In this document: positions 1 through 10,116 of the stretch, in pieces
Layout: each line of letters opens with the position of its first letter
Position numbering within the stretch: the first letter of the stretch is position 1
Source: DASVEE01 sp036380735
GTDB taxonomy: Bacteria > Acidobacteriota > Thermoanaerobaculia > Gp7-AA8
Length of the DNA: 64,000 bases
Reading direction: 5' to 3'
Assembly (NCBI GenBank): GCA_036380735.1
Contig: DASVEE010000003.1
Span: 18,772-82,771, forward strand
Program-made: the position numbers and the translations under genes
The notes under the pieces: generated by a model
What the model was told of the DNA's origin: nothing
Seen by the model: only the letters and a program-made list of their open reading frames with translations
The model's database searches: none

Positions 1-310
1 GTATTCAGAGACGGATTTTCGGCATCGAGAGATGGAGATTCCGTATCGAGAGACGGAGATTCCTCAACCAGAGGTGGAGGGATTCCCTCTCCCGAAACGG
101 ATTTTCCGTCTCGCGAGACCGAAATTCCGTCGCCAGAGGTGGAGGATTCCTCGTCCCGAGGCTGATTTTCCGTGTCGGGAGGTAGATTTTCCGTATCCAG
201 CGGTGGACGGCTCCATCTTCAAAGACGGATTTTCCGTATCGCGAGGTGGATTCCCCATATCGCGACGTGGAGATTTCGTGTCACGCGATGGACGTCTCCG
301 CAACGGTGGC
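1..310. repeat. Degenerate tandem array, 21-bp period (array A)
   Basis: About 14 diverged units resembling GAGAYGGAGATTCCGTAT plus a few bases, spaced 21 bp apart, run from the window edge to about 310, so the array may continue outside. Because 21 is a multiple of three, reading frames on both strands stay open by chance, which explains apparent ORFs here. I see no gene in this stretch. Confidence 0.8.
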
Positions 311-368
311 GGTGAGTTGATTGCGTGCGGGGAACGACAAGGTGATGGACCTATAGCGGGCGCGGTGG

Positions 369-399
369 GGTCCTATCCGTCCTATTCGTCCTATCGTTC
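369..399. repeat. 9-bp repeat tract (GTCCTATTC type)
   Basis: Three to four units of a 9-bp repeat. The TAG stop of the minus-strand gene ending at 391 lies inside the tract, so in mRNA sense the transcript reads out of the gene into GGACGAATA units. Confidence 0.75.
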
Positions 400-1077
400 T
401 CCGCCTCGCCGGAACGCCAGCACCTCTGCCTGATACGTCTCCACCACCTCGGAGAACGGCCGATGGTCCGCGGTGTACAGCACCGCACGATGCTGGAAAA
501 CCTCTTTCGGAATGGCCAACGTCCGCCGTCCGCGCGCACGGAATCGCGACCGGTTCTGCTGCTCCCAGCCGCGGGGCAGCGGCGCCCACAGCATCGTCAC
601 CGCGATCGTGCGGCGGTACGGCTGCAGTGGTTGCACCGCGCGGCCGAACGGGGTGTCCGTCGTTTCCAGCAGCGCGTTCATCTCCGGCGTCAGCCGGGCC
701 GGCACGTACCAGTTGTCGGCCTCCGACAGCACGTGCGCTCCGCACCGCAGCTCCACCCGCCGGTACTGCACCTCGGACGCATCGCCCACGCCGAGCCGCA
801 GCAACTGCTCGGCAGCGGGCTCCTTCCGCACGCCCGGGACCCGCGTCGCGACGATCTTCGGGACGGCGGCCAGCTCGTGCTCGCCGCACCACGCCTCCAG
901 CGTGCGCGTGGCGCTGGAGGCGGCGAGCAGCTCGCTGTTGAGCGTCTGCAGCAGCGCGAGGATCTCCAGCCGCGACTCGTACGTATCGCGCCACTCCACC
1001 CGCGGCCGGTCGAGCGCCTGCAGCGTCAGCGGAACCCAGAGAACGGCCAGCAGCAACGCGCGTTTCATCGCGAACAT
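391..1077 (-). CDS. Secreted chorismate-lyase (UbiC)-like protein
   Basis: The product is 228 residues. It has an N-terminal signal peptide (MKRALLLAVLWVPLTLQA, preceded by MFA if the first ATG is used; the ATG at 1068 is equally possible). The segment around residues 118-155 (VELRCG, then ADNWYVPARLTPEMNALLE and DTPFGRAV) follows the UbiC pattern of a conserved Arg/Glu-rich strand, then pressure to keep 'P..L.....L......PLG'. The C-terminal HRAVLYTADHRPFSEVVETY resembles the last UbiC strands. UbiC releases pyruvate from chorismate to give 4-hydroxybenzoate in the cytoplasm, so an exported copy is odd and may bind another ligand. The fold assignment is my pattern reading; activity is unknown. 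Confidence 0.6.
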   Translation of the reverse strand: MFAMKRALLLAVLWVPLTLQALDRPRVEWRDTYESRLEILALLQTLNSELLAASSATRTLEAWCGEHELAAVPKIVATRVPGVRKEPAAEQLLRLGVGDASEVQYRRVELRCGAHVLSEADNWYVPARLTPEMNALLETTDTPFGRAVQPLQPYRRTIAVTMLWAPLPRGWEQQNRSRFRARGRRTLAIPKEVFQHRAVLYTADHRPFSEVVETYQAEVLAFRRGGER

Positions 1078-1161
1078 CGTACGCTCCGTGATATCGGGGC
1101 TTCGATCCATAACGCCGCAAGGTCGGCAACAGTCGCGCGCCGGTTTCCGTACCATGTCGCC

Positions 1162-2490
1162 ATGCGCCGACTGCCCCCCATCCTCCTTCTCCTGCTCATC
1201 GCCTGCAGCAGCACTCCGCCGCCGGCGGTGTACGCGCCGCGTGCGGTCAAGGTTCGTACGGAGGAGGCGCCGGTCGGGGCGGGAGTGAGGGTGCTGGCGC
1301 CGTCGGGCGATGTGCGCGAGGGGGCGATCGCGATCTCGCCGGCCGATCCGGACGTCGTCGTCTCGGCCGGCATCCGCCACTTCGGTGATGCCGAGAACAT
1401 GGAGGTCCTGATCTATCGCTCGCTCGACGGCGGACGCACCTGGGATACCGGCCGCGCGCTGCCGCGCCAGCTCACCAGCGGACGTACGGTCACCGGGCAC
1501 TTCGATCCCGTCCTCGCCGCCGATCGCTCCGGGACGTTCTACGCCACCGTCATCGGCCTCGCGCCCGAGAAAGACTGGACGGTCGTGGTCTACCGCTCCA
1601 CCGACCGCGGGGCTACGTGGCACGGCGTGGACGCTTCGAAAACGCATGCCTTCGTCGACAAGCCGTGGCTCGCCATCGACCAGTCGGGCGGCCGCTACGA
1701 CGGCTCGCTCTACCTGATCTGGTCGGCGCTGAGCGGCGGCTTCCGCAACTACGTGGCCTCCTCGCGCGACGGCGGGCTGACGTGGAGCGCGCCCGTCGCG
1801 TTCCGGACGCAGGGGTCGCCGATGATCGGAGTCGGCGCGAGCGGCACGGTCCACGTCACGCACATCGGCACCAGCCTGCAGGCCTATGAGCTCCTCCGCT
1901 CCACCGACGGCGGCGCCACGTTCGAGGCCGCGCGCAACATCGCTCCCTTCCGCCAGCCGAGTGGGCAGCTCGTGGCGATGGGGCCGACGCTCATGCACCA
2001 GTTCGCCGCGGACGTCTCCTCCGGCGCGTCGCGCGGCCATCTTTACGTCGTCTACCCCGCCGACCTCGACGGGCGGGACGCACCCGCGTCGGTCTGGTTC
2101 ACCCGCTCCACGAACGACGGCCTCTCCTGGAGCGAGCCGGTGCGCCTCTCCACCGCCACCGCCCACGCCGCGCTGCCGTCCGTGACCGTCGATCCGCTCA
2201 GCGGCGACGTCGTGCTGGCGTGGCTCGACTGCCGGGACGAGCCCTCGAGCTTCCGAGCGAAACTGTTCGTCACCCGCTCCACCGACGGCGGCGCGACGCT
2301 CGAAGCCGCCGCCCCCCTCACCAGCTCCTTCGTCACCGGCACCGGCATCGGCGACTACAACCAGATCGCCGCCCACGGCCCCCGCCGCCTGGCCATGTTC
2401 TCCGACGGCGGGTCCCACCTCAGCGTGGCCACGATCAGCCAGAGCGAGGTGCCGGCGCCGGTGAAGAGAAGAAGGAGTGCCGGACAGTGA
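1162..2490 (+). CDS. BNR/sialidase-like repeat lipoprotein
   Basis: A 442-residue exported protein. The N terminus MRRLPPILLLLLIAC gives a lipobox (LIAC), so it is probably a lipoprotein. Asp-box repeats of the form S-x-D-x-G-x-T-W occur several times (SLDGGRTW, STDRGATW, SRDGGLTW, STDGGATF, STNDGLSW, STDGGATL), which is the signature of a six-bladed sialidase-like beta-propeller. The Arg triad of true sialidases is not evident, so a binding or glycan-recognition role is as likely as catalysis. It is divergent from the UbiC-like gene, with 84 bp between starts. The ATG at 1162 puts the signal peptide exactly at the N terminus. Confidence 0.75.
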   Translation: MRRLPPILLLLLIACSSTPPPAVYAPRAVKVRTEEAPVGAGVRVLAPSGDVREGAIAISPADPDVVVSAGIRHFGDAENMEVLIYRSLDGGRTWDTGRALPRQLTSGRTVTGHFDPVLAADRSGTFYATVIGLAPEKDWTVVVYRSTDRGATWHGVDASKTHAFVDKPWLAIDQSGGRYDGSLYLIWSALSGGFRNYVASSRDGGLTWSAPVAFRTQGSPMIGVGASGTVHVTHIGTSLQAYELLRSTDGGATFEAARNIAPFRQPSGQLVAMGPTLMHQFAADVSSGASRGHLYVVYPADLDGRDAPASVWFTRSTNDGLSWSEPVRLSTATAHAALPSVTVDPLSGDVVLAWLDCRDEPSSFRAKLFVTRSTDGGATLEAAAPLTSSFVTGTGIGDYNQIAAHGPRRLAMFSDGGSHLSVATISQSEVPAPVKRRRSAGQ

Positions 2491-2499
2491 GCTCGTGAC

Positions 2500-2575
2500 G
2501 TTCACGGAACGCCAACCGGCGTTCGTTGAACGACAAACGACGTTCGTTGAACGTCAGGTGGCGTTCGTTGATCCG
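2500..2575. repeat. Short 21-bp-period repeat (GTTCGTTGAACG units)
   Basis: The block GTTCGTTGA begins at 2521, 2542 and 2563, exactly 21 bp apart, with a decayed unit before it. The same family appears in diverged form at 55990-56100 and 60735-60850. Confidence 0.7.
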
Positions 2576-2602
2576 TCCCCATTCGTCCCATCGTCCCCCT
2601 GG
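2574..2602. repeat. 9-bp repeat tract (GTCC type)
   Basis: Three units (GTCCCCATTC, GTCCCATC, GTCCCCC) directly follow the 21-bp repeat, between two plus-strand genes. The orientation is opposite to the usual one behind a plus-strand gene. Confidence 0.55.
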
Positions 2603-2616
2603 CGTATATTTCCCTC

Positions 2617-3225
2617 ATGGGCAAGACGGTCAAAACACGCATGCACTGCAGCGGCGAGGTCCACGACGGCGAAGCCATGCTGGAGACCAGCGAGCTGCTG
2701 TTCCGCGGGACGCGGCGGCTGCTCGTGTCCTTCGACAAGATCAAGAACGTCGAGGCGAAGGGCGGACGGCTGAACGTCATCTTTGCCGGCGGCGAGGCCT
2801 CCTTCGAGCTGGGCGATGCCGAGGCGGCGAAGTGGGTGGAGAAGATCCGCAACCCCAAGACGGTCGTCCAGAAGCTCGGCATCAAGGCCGGGCAGAAGGT
2901 GGCGGTGATCGGCGTCCATGACGCGACGTTCGCCGGCCAGCTCGAAGAGGCAGGCGCGGAAGTCACCAAATCCGCCGGCAAGGGACGCGACGCGATCTTT
3001 TACGGCGTGACCTCGCGCGACGAGCTGCCACGCCTCGAGAAGCTCCGCGCGTCGCTCGCTCCCGCCGGAGCGCTGTGGATCATCCGGCCCAAGGGCGTGA
3101 AGGAAGTCACCGAGTCGGACGTGATGCACGCCGGCAGGAGCGCCGGCCTCACCGACGTGAAAGTGGTGCGCTTTTCCGACACGCACACCGCGGAGAAATT
3201 CGTGATTCCCGCGGCGAAGCGGTAG
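2617..3225 (+). CDS. DUF3052-like protein
   Basis: A 202-residue soluble protein. Residues 1-75 form a small beta-rich N-terminal part of unknown family. Residues 85-200 match the DUF3052 pattern: KLGIKAGQKVAVIG near the start, an acidic middle, then LAPAGALWIIRPKG and a 'GLTDVKVVRFSDTHTAEKFV' strand. DUF3052 proteins are small cytoplasmic proteins of unknown biochemical role. The ATG at 2617 follows the repeat region closely, and a near-consensus SD is not obvious. The gene stands alone between repeat tracts. Confidence 0.6.
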   Translation: MGKTVKTRMHCSGEVHDGEAMLETSELLFRGTRRLLVSFDKIKNVEAKGGRLNVIFAGGEASFELGDAEAAKWVEKIRNPKTVVQKLGIKAGQKVAVIGVHDATFAGQLEEAGAEVTKSAGKGRDAIFYGVTSRDELPRLEKLRASLAPAGALWIIRPKGVKEVTESDVMHAGRSAGLTDVKVVRFSDTHTAEKFVIPAAKR

Positions 3226-3255
3226 CCCTCGCAACGCATCTCGTCAAGTCACTCG

Positions 3256-3306
3256 AATACGTCCCAGCCGTCCTCGTAGTCCTATAAGTCCGATTCGTCC
3301 CATTGC
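3256..3306. repeat. 9-bp repeat tract (GTCC type)
   Basis: Five degenerate units (GTCCCAGCC, GTCCTCGTA, GTCCTATAA, GTCCGATTC, GTCCCATTG) lie between the DUF3052-like gene and the TetR gene. Confidence 0.65.
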
Positions 3307-3344
3307 CCCTTCCCCGTACGCGCGCCGCGCTACACTGCACGCAC

Positions 3345-3962
3345 ATGTCTCGCGAAGAGAAGTCGGAGCGCAGCCGCAGGCAGGTGCTGGACGCGGGGCT
3401 CTATCTCTTCTCTCACCAGGGATATCGCGCCACCAGCGTCCGCGACATCGCCGAGCGCGCCGACGTCTCCACCGGCAACGTCTATCACCACTTTCCGGAC
3501 AAGGAATCGATCTTCCGCGCGCTGCTCGACGAGTACTGGGAAGCGACCACGCACGAGATCTTCCCCTTCCTCCGCGCGCTCCTCGGGCCCGATCCGTTTC
3601 CCGACAACCTCGAGCAGCTCGGGTTCGCCGCGCGTGACAGCGTGCGTCAGTACCGGCAGCACATGGCGCTTGTCTACGTCGACGTGATCGAGTTCGACGG
3701 GACGCACATCCGCAAGTTCTACGCGGAGATGCCGCAGCGCTTCGCCAGGATCTTCGAGGAGACCGGCGGCCTCGACGCCGTCAGCGCGCGGCTGCGGCCG
3801 AACGTCTCCCCCGTCTCGGCCATCCTCCTCACGACGCGCATCTTCTTCAACTACTTCACGCTCGAGATCATCTTCGGCGTGCCTCAGCCGTTCGGGAAGG
3901 ACTCGACCGAGATCGTGAAAGAGATTGCGGATATCCTTCGCAACGGCATGTGCGACGACTGA
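3345..3962 (+). CDS. TetR/AcrR family transcriptional regulator
   Basis: A 205-residue protein. An N-terminal TetR helix-turn-helix spans residues 10-57 (RRQVLDAGLYLFSHQGYRATSVRDIAERADVS, then TGNVYHHFPDKESIFRALL), the standard recognition-helix pattern. The C-terminal ligand-binding domain is not assignable. The gene overlaps or abuts the M14 peptidase gene downstream, so it may control that peptidase and the methyltransferase after it. The start chosen is the ATG just before SREEKSERSRR; an upstream in-frame CTG/ATG region adds only low-complexity residues. Confidence 0.9.
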   Translation: MSREEKSERSRRQVLDAGLYLFSHQGYRATSVRDIAERADVSTGNVYHHFPDKESIFRALLDEYWEATTHEIFPFLRALLGPDPFPDNLEQLGFAARDSVRQYRQHMALVYVDVIEFDGTHIRKFYAEMPQRFARIFEETGGLDAVSARLRPNVSPVSAILLTTRIFFNYFTLEIIFGVPQPFGKDSTEIVKEIADILRNGMCDD

Positions 3963-3988
3963 ACGCCGCGCGCCTCATCGGAGGAGAT

Positions 3989-6810
<2,822 letters not shown>

Positions 6811-6814
<4 letters not shown>

Positions 6815-7554
6815 GCTGGTCGCCCGAGCAGTACGAGAAATTCAAGGCAGAGCGGCGGCAGCCGTTCCTCGACCTGCTGTCGCTGATCGAACGGCGGCCA
6901 CGTATGCACGTGGTCGATTTCGGCTGCGGAACGGGCGAGCTGACCAAGGAGCTCCACGAGCAGCTCGCCGCCGTCGAGACCCTCGGCATCGACGACTCCG
7001 AGACGATGCTGCTGAAAGCCGGGCACTTCGGCGGCGAGATGCTCCACTTCGCGAAAGGCGACATCGAGGCGTTCGTCACCGACCGCCCCTACGACCTCGT
7101 GTTCTCCAACGCGGCACTGCACTGGGTCGCCGACCACGAGAAGCTCTTTCCGAAGCTGACGAGCTTCCTCTCGGCAACGGGACAAATCGCGATCCAGATG
7201 CCCGCCAACGACGACCACCCCTCCCACGCGATCGCCGCAGCGCTGGCGCCGAAATACGGCGCCGAGCCGCGCCGCGACTACGTCCTGCCCGTCGCCCAGT
7301 ACGCCACGATGCTCCACCGCCTCGGTTTCGAGCGCCAGCACGTACGCCTGCAGGTCTACGGACACCTGCTGCCGTCGACGGCGGACGTCGTGGAATGGGT
7401 ACGCGGCGCCCTGCTGACCGACTACGAAGCCCGCCTGGGCGCCCGCTTCCCCGAGTTCCTCGAGGAGTACCGCGCGGAGCTGCTGCGCACCCTGAGAGAG
7501 GACCGGCCGTTCTTCTATACGTACAAGAGGGTGCTGCTGTGGGGAGGGTTTTAG
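6811..7554 (+). CDS. Class I SAM methyltransferase, trans-aconitate methyltransferase-like
   Basis: A 247-residue Rossmann methyltransferase. Motif I is VVDFGCGTGELTKEL, the post-I acidic loop is GIDDSE, and the region FSNAALHWVADHEKLFPKL followed by IQMPANDDHPSH is characteristic of Tam-type enzymes, which methylate trans-aconitate using SAM in the cytosol. The start codon ATG overlaps the TGA of the M14 gene, implying coupled translation, though no biochemical link to the peptidase is apparent. It could methylate another small carboxylic acid. Confidence 0.8.
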
Positions 7555-7556
7555 AG

Positions 7557-7583
7557 GGGCCGATAGGACGAATGGGACATAAA
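7557..7583. repeat. 9-bp repeat tract (GGAC type)
   Basis: Two to three units (GGCCGATAG, GACGAATGG, GACATAA) start three bases after the stop of the methyltransferase, in the sense orientation of that gene. Confidence 0.55.
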
Positions 7584-7662
7584 AGCGGCTGCCGTCCTGC
7601 ATGCAGAAATCAGTTCGAGGAAGCCGTGGTTACGTACAAGCAGACGTACAGTCGGGAGTACC

Positions 7663-7947
7663 ATGCGACCACGATTGAAATTAGATCGAGACATCAAGCC
7701 CGTGTCGGAGTTTCGCGCGAATGCGGCCGAGCTGATCGAACACGTCAAGAGCAGTGGCCGTCCGCTCGTCCTCACGCAGCGGGGGCACTCGGCGGCTGTT
7801 GTTCTGGACGTCGTTGAATACGAACGAATGATCGAGGAGATTGAACTTCTCACCGACGTTCGTACCGCGACCGAACAGATCGAGGCGGGCCAGGGCGTCT
7901 CGAACCGCGAAGCCAAGGCAACATTGCGGAAGCGTTTTGAACGATGA
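7663..7947 (+). CDS. Phd/YefM-family antitoxin
   Basis: A 94-residue protein. The segment KPVSEFRANAAELIEHVKSS, then RPLVLTQRGHSAAVVLDVVEYERM, is the canonical Phd/YefM DNA-binding N-terminal fold. The C terminus (residues 60-94) is charged and probably the toxin-neutralising tail. It precedes the toxin and overlaps it by 4 bp (ATGA), the usual antitoxin-first arrangement, and would be expected to autoregulate the operon with the toxin as co-repressor. Confidence 0.9.
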   Translation: MRPRLKLDRDIKPVSEFRANAAELIEHVKSSGRPLVLTQRGHSAAVVLDVVEYERMIEEIELLTDVRTATEQIEAGQGVSNREAKATLRKRFER

Positions 7948-8246
7948 AGCTGGTGTGGTCGCCTTTGGCGATCGAACGAGCGTACGAAGCGGCCGGTTAC
8001 ATTGCGCAAGACAAGGCCGGCGCTGCGCTGAAATGGCTGGATGGCCTCTTTGCGAGCACCGACCGCCTCGAGCGTTTCCCCCAGTCCGGACGGATCGTGC
8101 CGGAAATCGGTCGGCCCGAGTACCGGGAGCTTATCTTTCGGCGCAGCTACCGCGTGATCTACCGCGTTGATCGGTCGGTAGTGGCAATCCTGACGGTACG
8201 TAACGTCGCACAGGAGCTCAACGCCTCTGAGCTCACTGGCGAATAG
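7944..8246 (+). CDS. ParE/RelE-family toxin
   Basis: A 100-residue protein of the ParE/RelE superfamily. Residues 1-20 (MKLVWSPLAIERAYEAAGYI) and the strand pattern RFPQSGRIVPEIGRPEYRELIFRRSYRVIYRVD, then VAILTVRN, match the ParE subgroup. ParE members poison gyrase, whereas RelE members cleave mRNA at the ribosome; the sequence alone does not decide between these. It is encoded directly after its Phd-type antitoxin. Confidence 0.9.
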   Translation: MKLVWSPLAIERAYEAAGYIAQDKAGAALKWLDGLFASTDRLERFPQSGRIVPEIGRPEYRELIFRRSYRVIYRVDRSVVAILTVRNVAQELNASELTGE

Positions 8247-8278
8247 CAGCAGCGCGCGAACGATCCATTCACCCGCCG

Positions 8279-8329
8279 TCCCATCTGTCCTATTCGTCCC
8301 ATAGGTCCTCTCCGTCCCATCGTGCCCCC
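8279..8329. repeat. 9-bp repeat tract (GTCC type)
   Basis: Five units (GTCCCATCT, GTCCTATTC, GTCCCATAG, GTCCTCTCC, GTCCCATCG) sit between the convergent toxin and anti-sigma genes and end four bases from the latter's stop, in that gene's mRNA-sense orientation. Confidence 0.7.
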
Positions 8330-8332
8330 TCA

Positions 8333-8812
8333 TCACTCCTCGGCAAGGATCGTGTGCAACGCCAGCATCACCGTCACCGACGCCAGCACGAACACGATCC
8401 CGAAGAACGACACGGACAGCGTGGCCTGGCCGCCGCTGGCTTCGAACACGATCTGTTCGGGGGCCAGCGATGACAGCCAGCGGCGCAGGACGTCCCACTT
8501 CCACGTGAGCAGGGCGGCCCAGCCTCCGGCCACCACGAGGTAGGCGGCGATCTGCATGATGTTGAGCGGGCGCGTGACGCGGAGGGCGTCGGCGGTGCCG
8601 CGCAGGATCTGCGCCTTCAGCCACACCACCTGAGGGTCGGGGAGGATGTGCTCGCGGTCGGGCATGCGCTCGAAGCGCGTCATCCAGGGGGCGATGGCGG
8701 CGGTGACTTCGCACTCCTCGCACGTGGTGAGGTGGGCGCGCAGCGACTCGCTCCACGCGTCGTGGCGCGCGGCGTGGATGACGTTCGCTTCGAAGCGGCA
8801 GGCGTCGCTCAT
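8333..8812 (-). CDS. Anti-sigma factor-like membrane protein (zinc-finger type)
   Basis: A 159-residue protein. The N-terminal half contains H-x(n)-C-x2-C (SLRAHLTTCEECEV, residues 23-36), the zinc-binding anti-sigma (ZAS) pattern that holds ECF sigma factors. Two hydrophobic segments follow, near residues 85-105 and 133-155, placing the protein in the inner membrane. Its ATG overlaps the TGA of the upstream sigma-factor gene, so the two are made together. This is the standard sigma/anti-sigma arrangement; the inducing signal is unknown. Confidence 0.8.
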   Translation of the reverse strand: MSDACRFEANVIHAARHDAWSESLRAHLTTCEECEVTAAIAPWMTRFERMPDREHILPDPQVVWLKAQILRGTADALRVTRPLNIMQIAAYLVVAGGWAALLTWKWDVLRRWLSSLAPEQIVFEASGGQATLSVSFFGIVFVLASVTVMLALHTILAEE

Positions 8813-9381
8813 CGTGCACCTGCCGGGGCGAGGCCCTTCTTCGACAACAGCTCGGCCAGCTTCTTCCGTGCGCGGAACAGCAGCACGCGCACGCTCTTCG
8901 ACTTGAGACCCAGCGTCTCCGCGATCTCGTCGTGCGACGTCTCCTCGACGTGCGCGAGCCACAGCAGCGCGCGCTCCTGCGGCTTCAACTCGGAGAAGAC
9001 ACGCATCATGTCGTGGCGCAGCTCGCCGCGGTCGGGGACGATCGACGGCGCGTCGGGCATCTCCCCCCGCTTCCACCGTTTGTTTTCGCGGAAGTGGTCC
9101 ATCGCCAGGTTCGTGGCGGTGCGGAACATCCAGCGGCGCATGTGCTCGTCGGAGACCAGCGGCGGGTTCGCGCGCAGGAAACGGAAGAACGCCTTCTGCA
9201 CGAGATCGTCGGCCGTGGCGGAGTCGCCGGTCAGGCGAAAGAGATACGACCAGAGCGCTCCCGCGGTCTTCCGGTAGAAGGACTCGAAGCGCGCTTCGTC
9301 CATCGGCTTCCGGTTCCGCCCGGGCGAGGTGGCCGTCTCAATCGCGAACGGCATCGACATGATCATTCCTGTCGCGGTCAT
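8809..9381 (-). CDS. ECF-type RNA polymerase sigma-70 factor
   Basis: A 190-residue ECF sigma factor. Region 2 covers about residues 35-95 (FYRKTAGALWSYLFRLTGDSATADDLVQKAFFRF, then MFRTATNLAMDHFR), and region 4 covers about 125-180 (LKPQERALLWLAHVEETSHDEIAETLGLKSKSVRVLLFRARKKL). Start candidates are the ATG at 9381 or Mets a few residues in; the first 25 residues are not conserved in the family. It is paired with the membrane anti-sigma gene downstream. Confidence 0.88.
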   Translation of the reverse strand: MTATGMIMSMPFAIETATSPGRNRKPMDEARFESFYRKTAGALWSYLFRLTGDSATADDLVQKAFFRFLRANPPLVSDEHMRRWMFRTATNLAMDHFRENKRWKRGEMPDAPSIVPDRGELRHDMMRVFSELKPQERALLWLAHVEETSHDEIAETLGLKSKSVRVLLFRARKKLAELLSKKGLAPAGAR

Positions 9382-9390
9382 GGGGAGACA

Positions 9391-9975
9391 TCAGCTCTGC
9401 GGGAGCTCTTCTTCGCGCGTGATGACGGGAGTGGCGACGGGCTCGGGGGGCGGCGGTGTTGCCGGCTGTGCGTACGACTGCGGTGCGACGTAAGTGTGCG
9501 GAACAGCGGGCTGCGGTGCGACGTACGACTGCTGCTGCCACGGCTGCTGCTCGTCCGACAGGCCGTACTTCTCCGACAGCTTCATCGAGACGAAGGTCGC
9601 GGCGAAGTAGCCGGCGCCGAGGCAGAAGAAGATCAGGCCGGGAACGGCGATACCGGAGACGCCCATGACCATGGCGATCAGCACGAACGCCAGGCCGATG
9701 GAGCAGAGGATGATCGAGCGGCTGACGCCCGAGATGATCTTGTTGCGGGCGATGAACGCCGGCGTGCGGCGGACGCCGGTGACGAACTGCTGGCCCGTCT
9801 GCGACTGGAGAAACGCGGTCAGCTCGGCCGCCGAGTCGAACCGCTCGATGAGCTTCGCCTGGACTTCCGCCTGCAGCTCGTTGCGGCGCTGGCGCGTGCG
9901 CATCACCGCCCAGATGAGCGCGAACGCGACGAGGTACGCCAACACCATTCCGACGAGCCCGAAGATTTCCTGCAT
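9391..9975 (-). CDS. Membrane protein of unknown function
   Basis: A 194-residue protein. A membrane segment at residues 5-25 is followed by a cytoplasmic stretch with a coiled helix (RNELQAEVQAKLIERF) and the conserved-looking block FDSAAELTAFLQSQTGQQFV. Two more membrane segments lie near 88-130, and the tail is rich in Pro and Gln (residues 145-194). It sits 9 bp upstream of the sigma-factor start on the same strand, so it may be co-transcribed with the sigma/anti-sigma pair. I do not recognise a family. Confidence 0.7.
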   Translation of the reverse strand: MQEIFGLVGMVLAYLVAFALIWAVMRTRQRRNELQAEVQAKLIERFDSAAELTAFLQSQTGQQFVTGVRRTPAFIARNKIISGVSRSIILCSIGLAFVLIAMVMGVSGIAVPGLIFFCLGAGYFAATFVSMKLSEKYGLSDEQQPWQQQSYVAPQPAVPHTYVAPQSYAQPATPPPPEPVATPVITREEELPQS

Positions 9976-10040
9976 GTGAATGTGGCCTCCGCGGGCTTAT
10001 ACGACGGAGGCCGGGACTCGGTTAACAGGGGGTGAGAATT

Positions 10041-10104
10041 GAACGCAGAACGCAGAACGTAGAAAAGGGAACGTTCTCCATTCTTCATTCTGCGTTCTGC
10101 GTTC
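10041..10104. terminator. Perfect 17-bp inverted repeat built of 7-bp units
   Basis: GAACGCAGAACGCAGAA at 10041-10057 is exactly complementary to 10088-10104, with a 30-base loop. Each arm is a tandem of the 7-mer GCAGAAC. It lies just downstream of the stop of the minus-strand amidohydrolase gene, so it probably acts as a transcript-end hairpin. No T-tract is present. Confidence 0.55.
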
Positions 10105-10116
10105 TGCATTCTGCCT

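Noticed and set aside
32..433. 133-residue frame in array A
   Set aside because: Low-complexity repeat translation without RBS.
1078..2505. Antisense extension of the 391 gene through the BNR lipoprotein region
   Set aside because: It runs opposite to a gene with a clear lipobox and Asp-box repeats; the extension is only an open antisense frame in GC-rich DNA.
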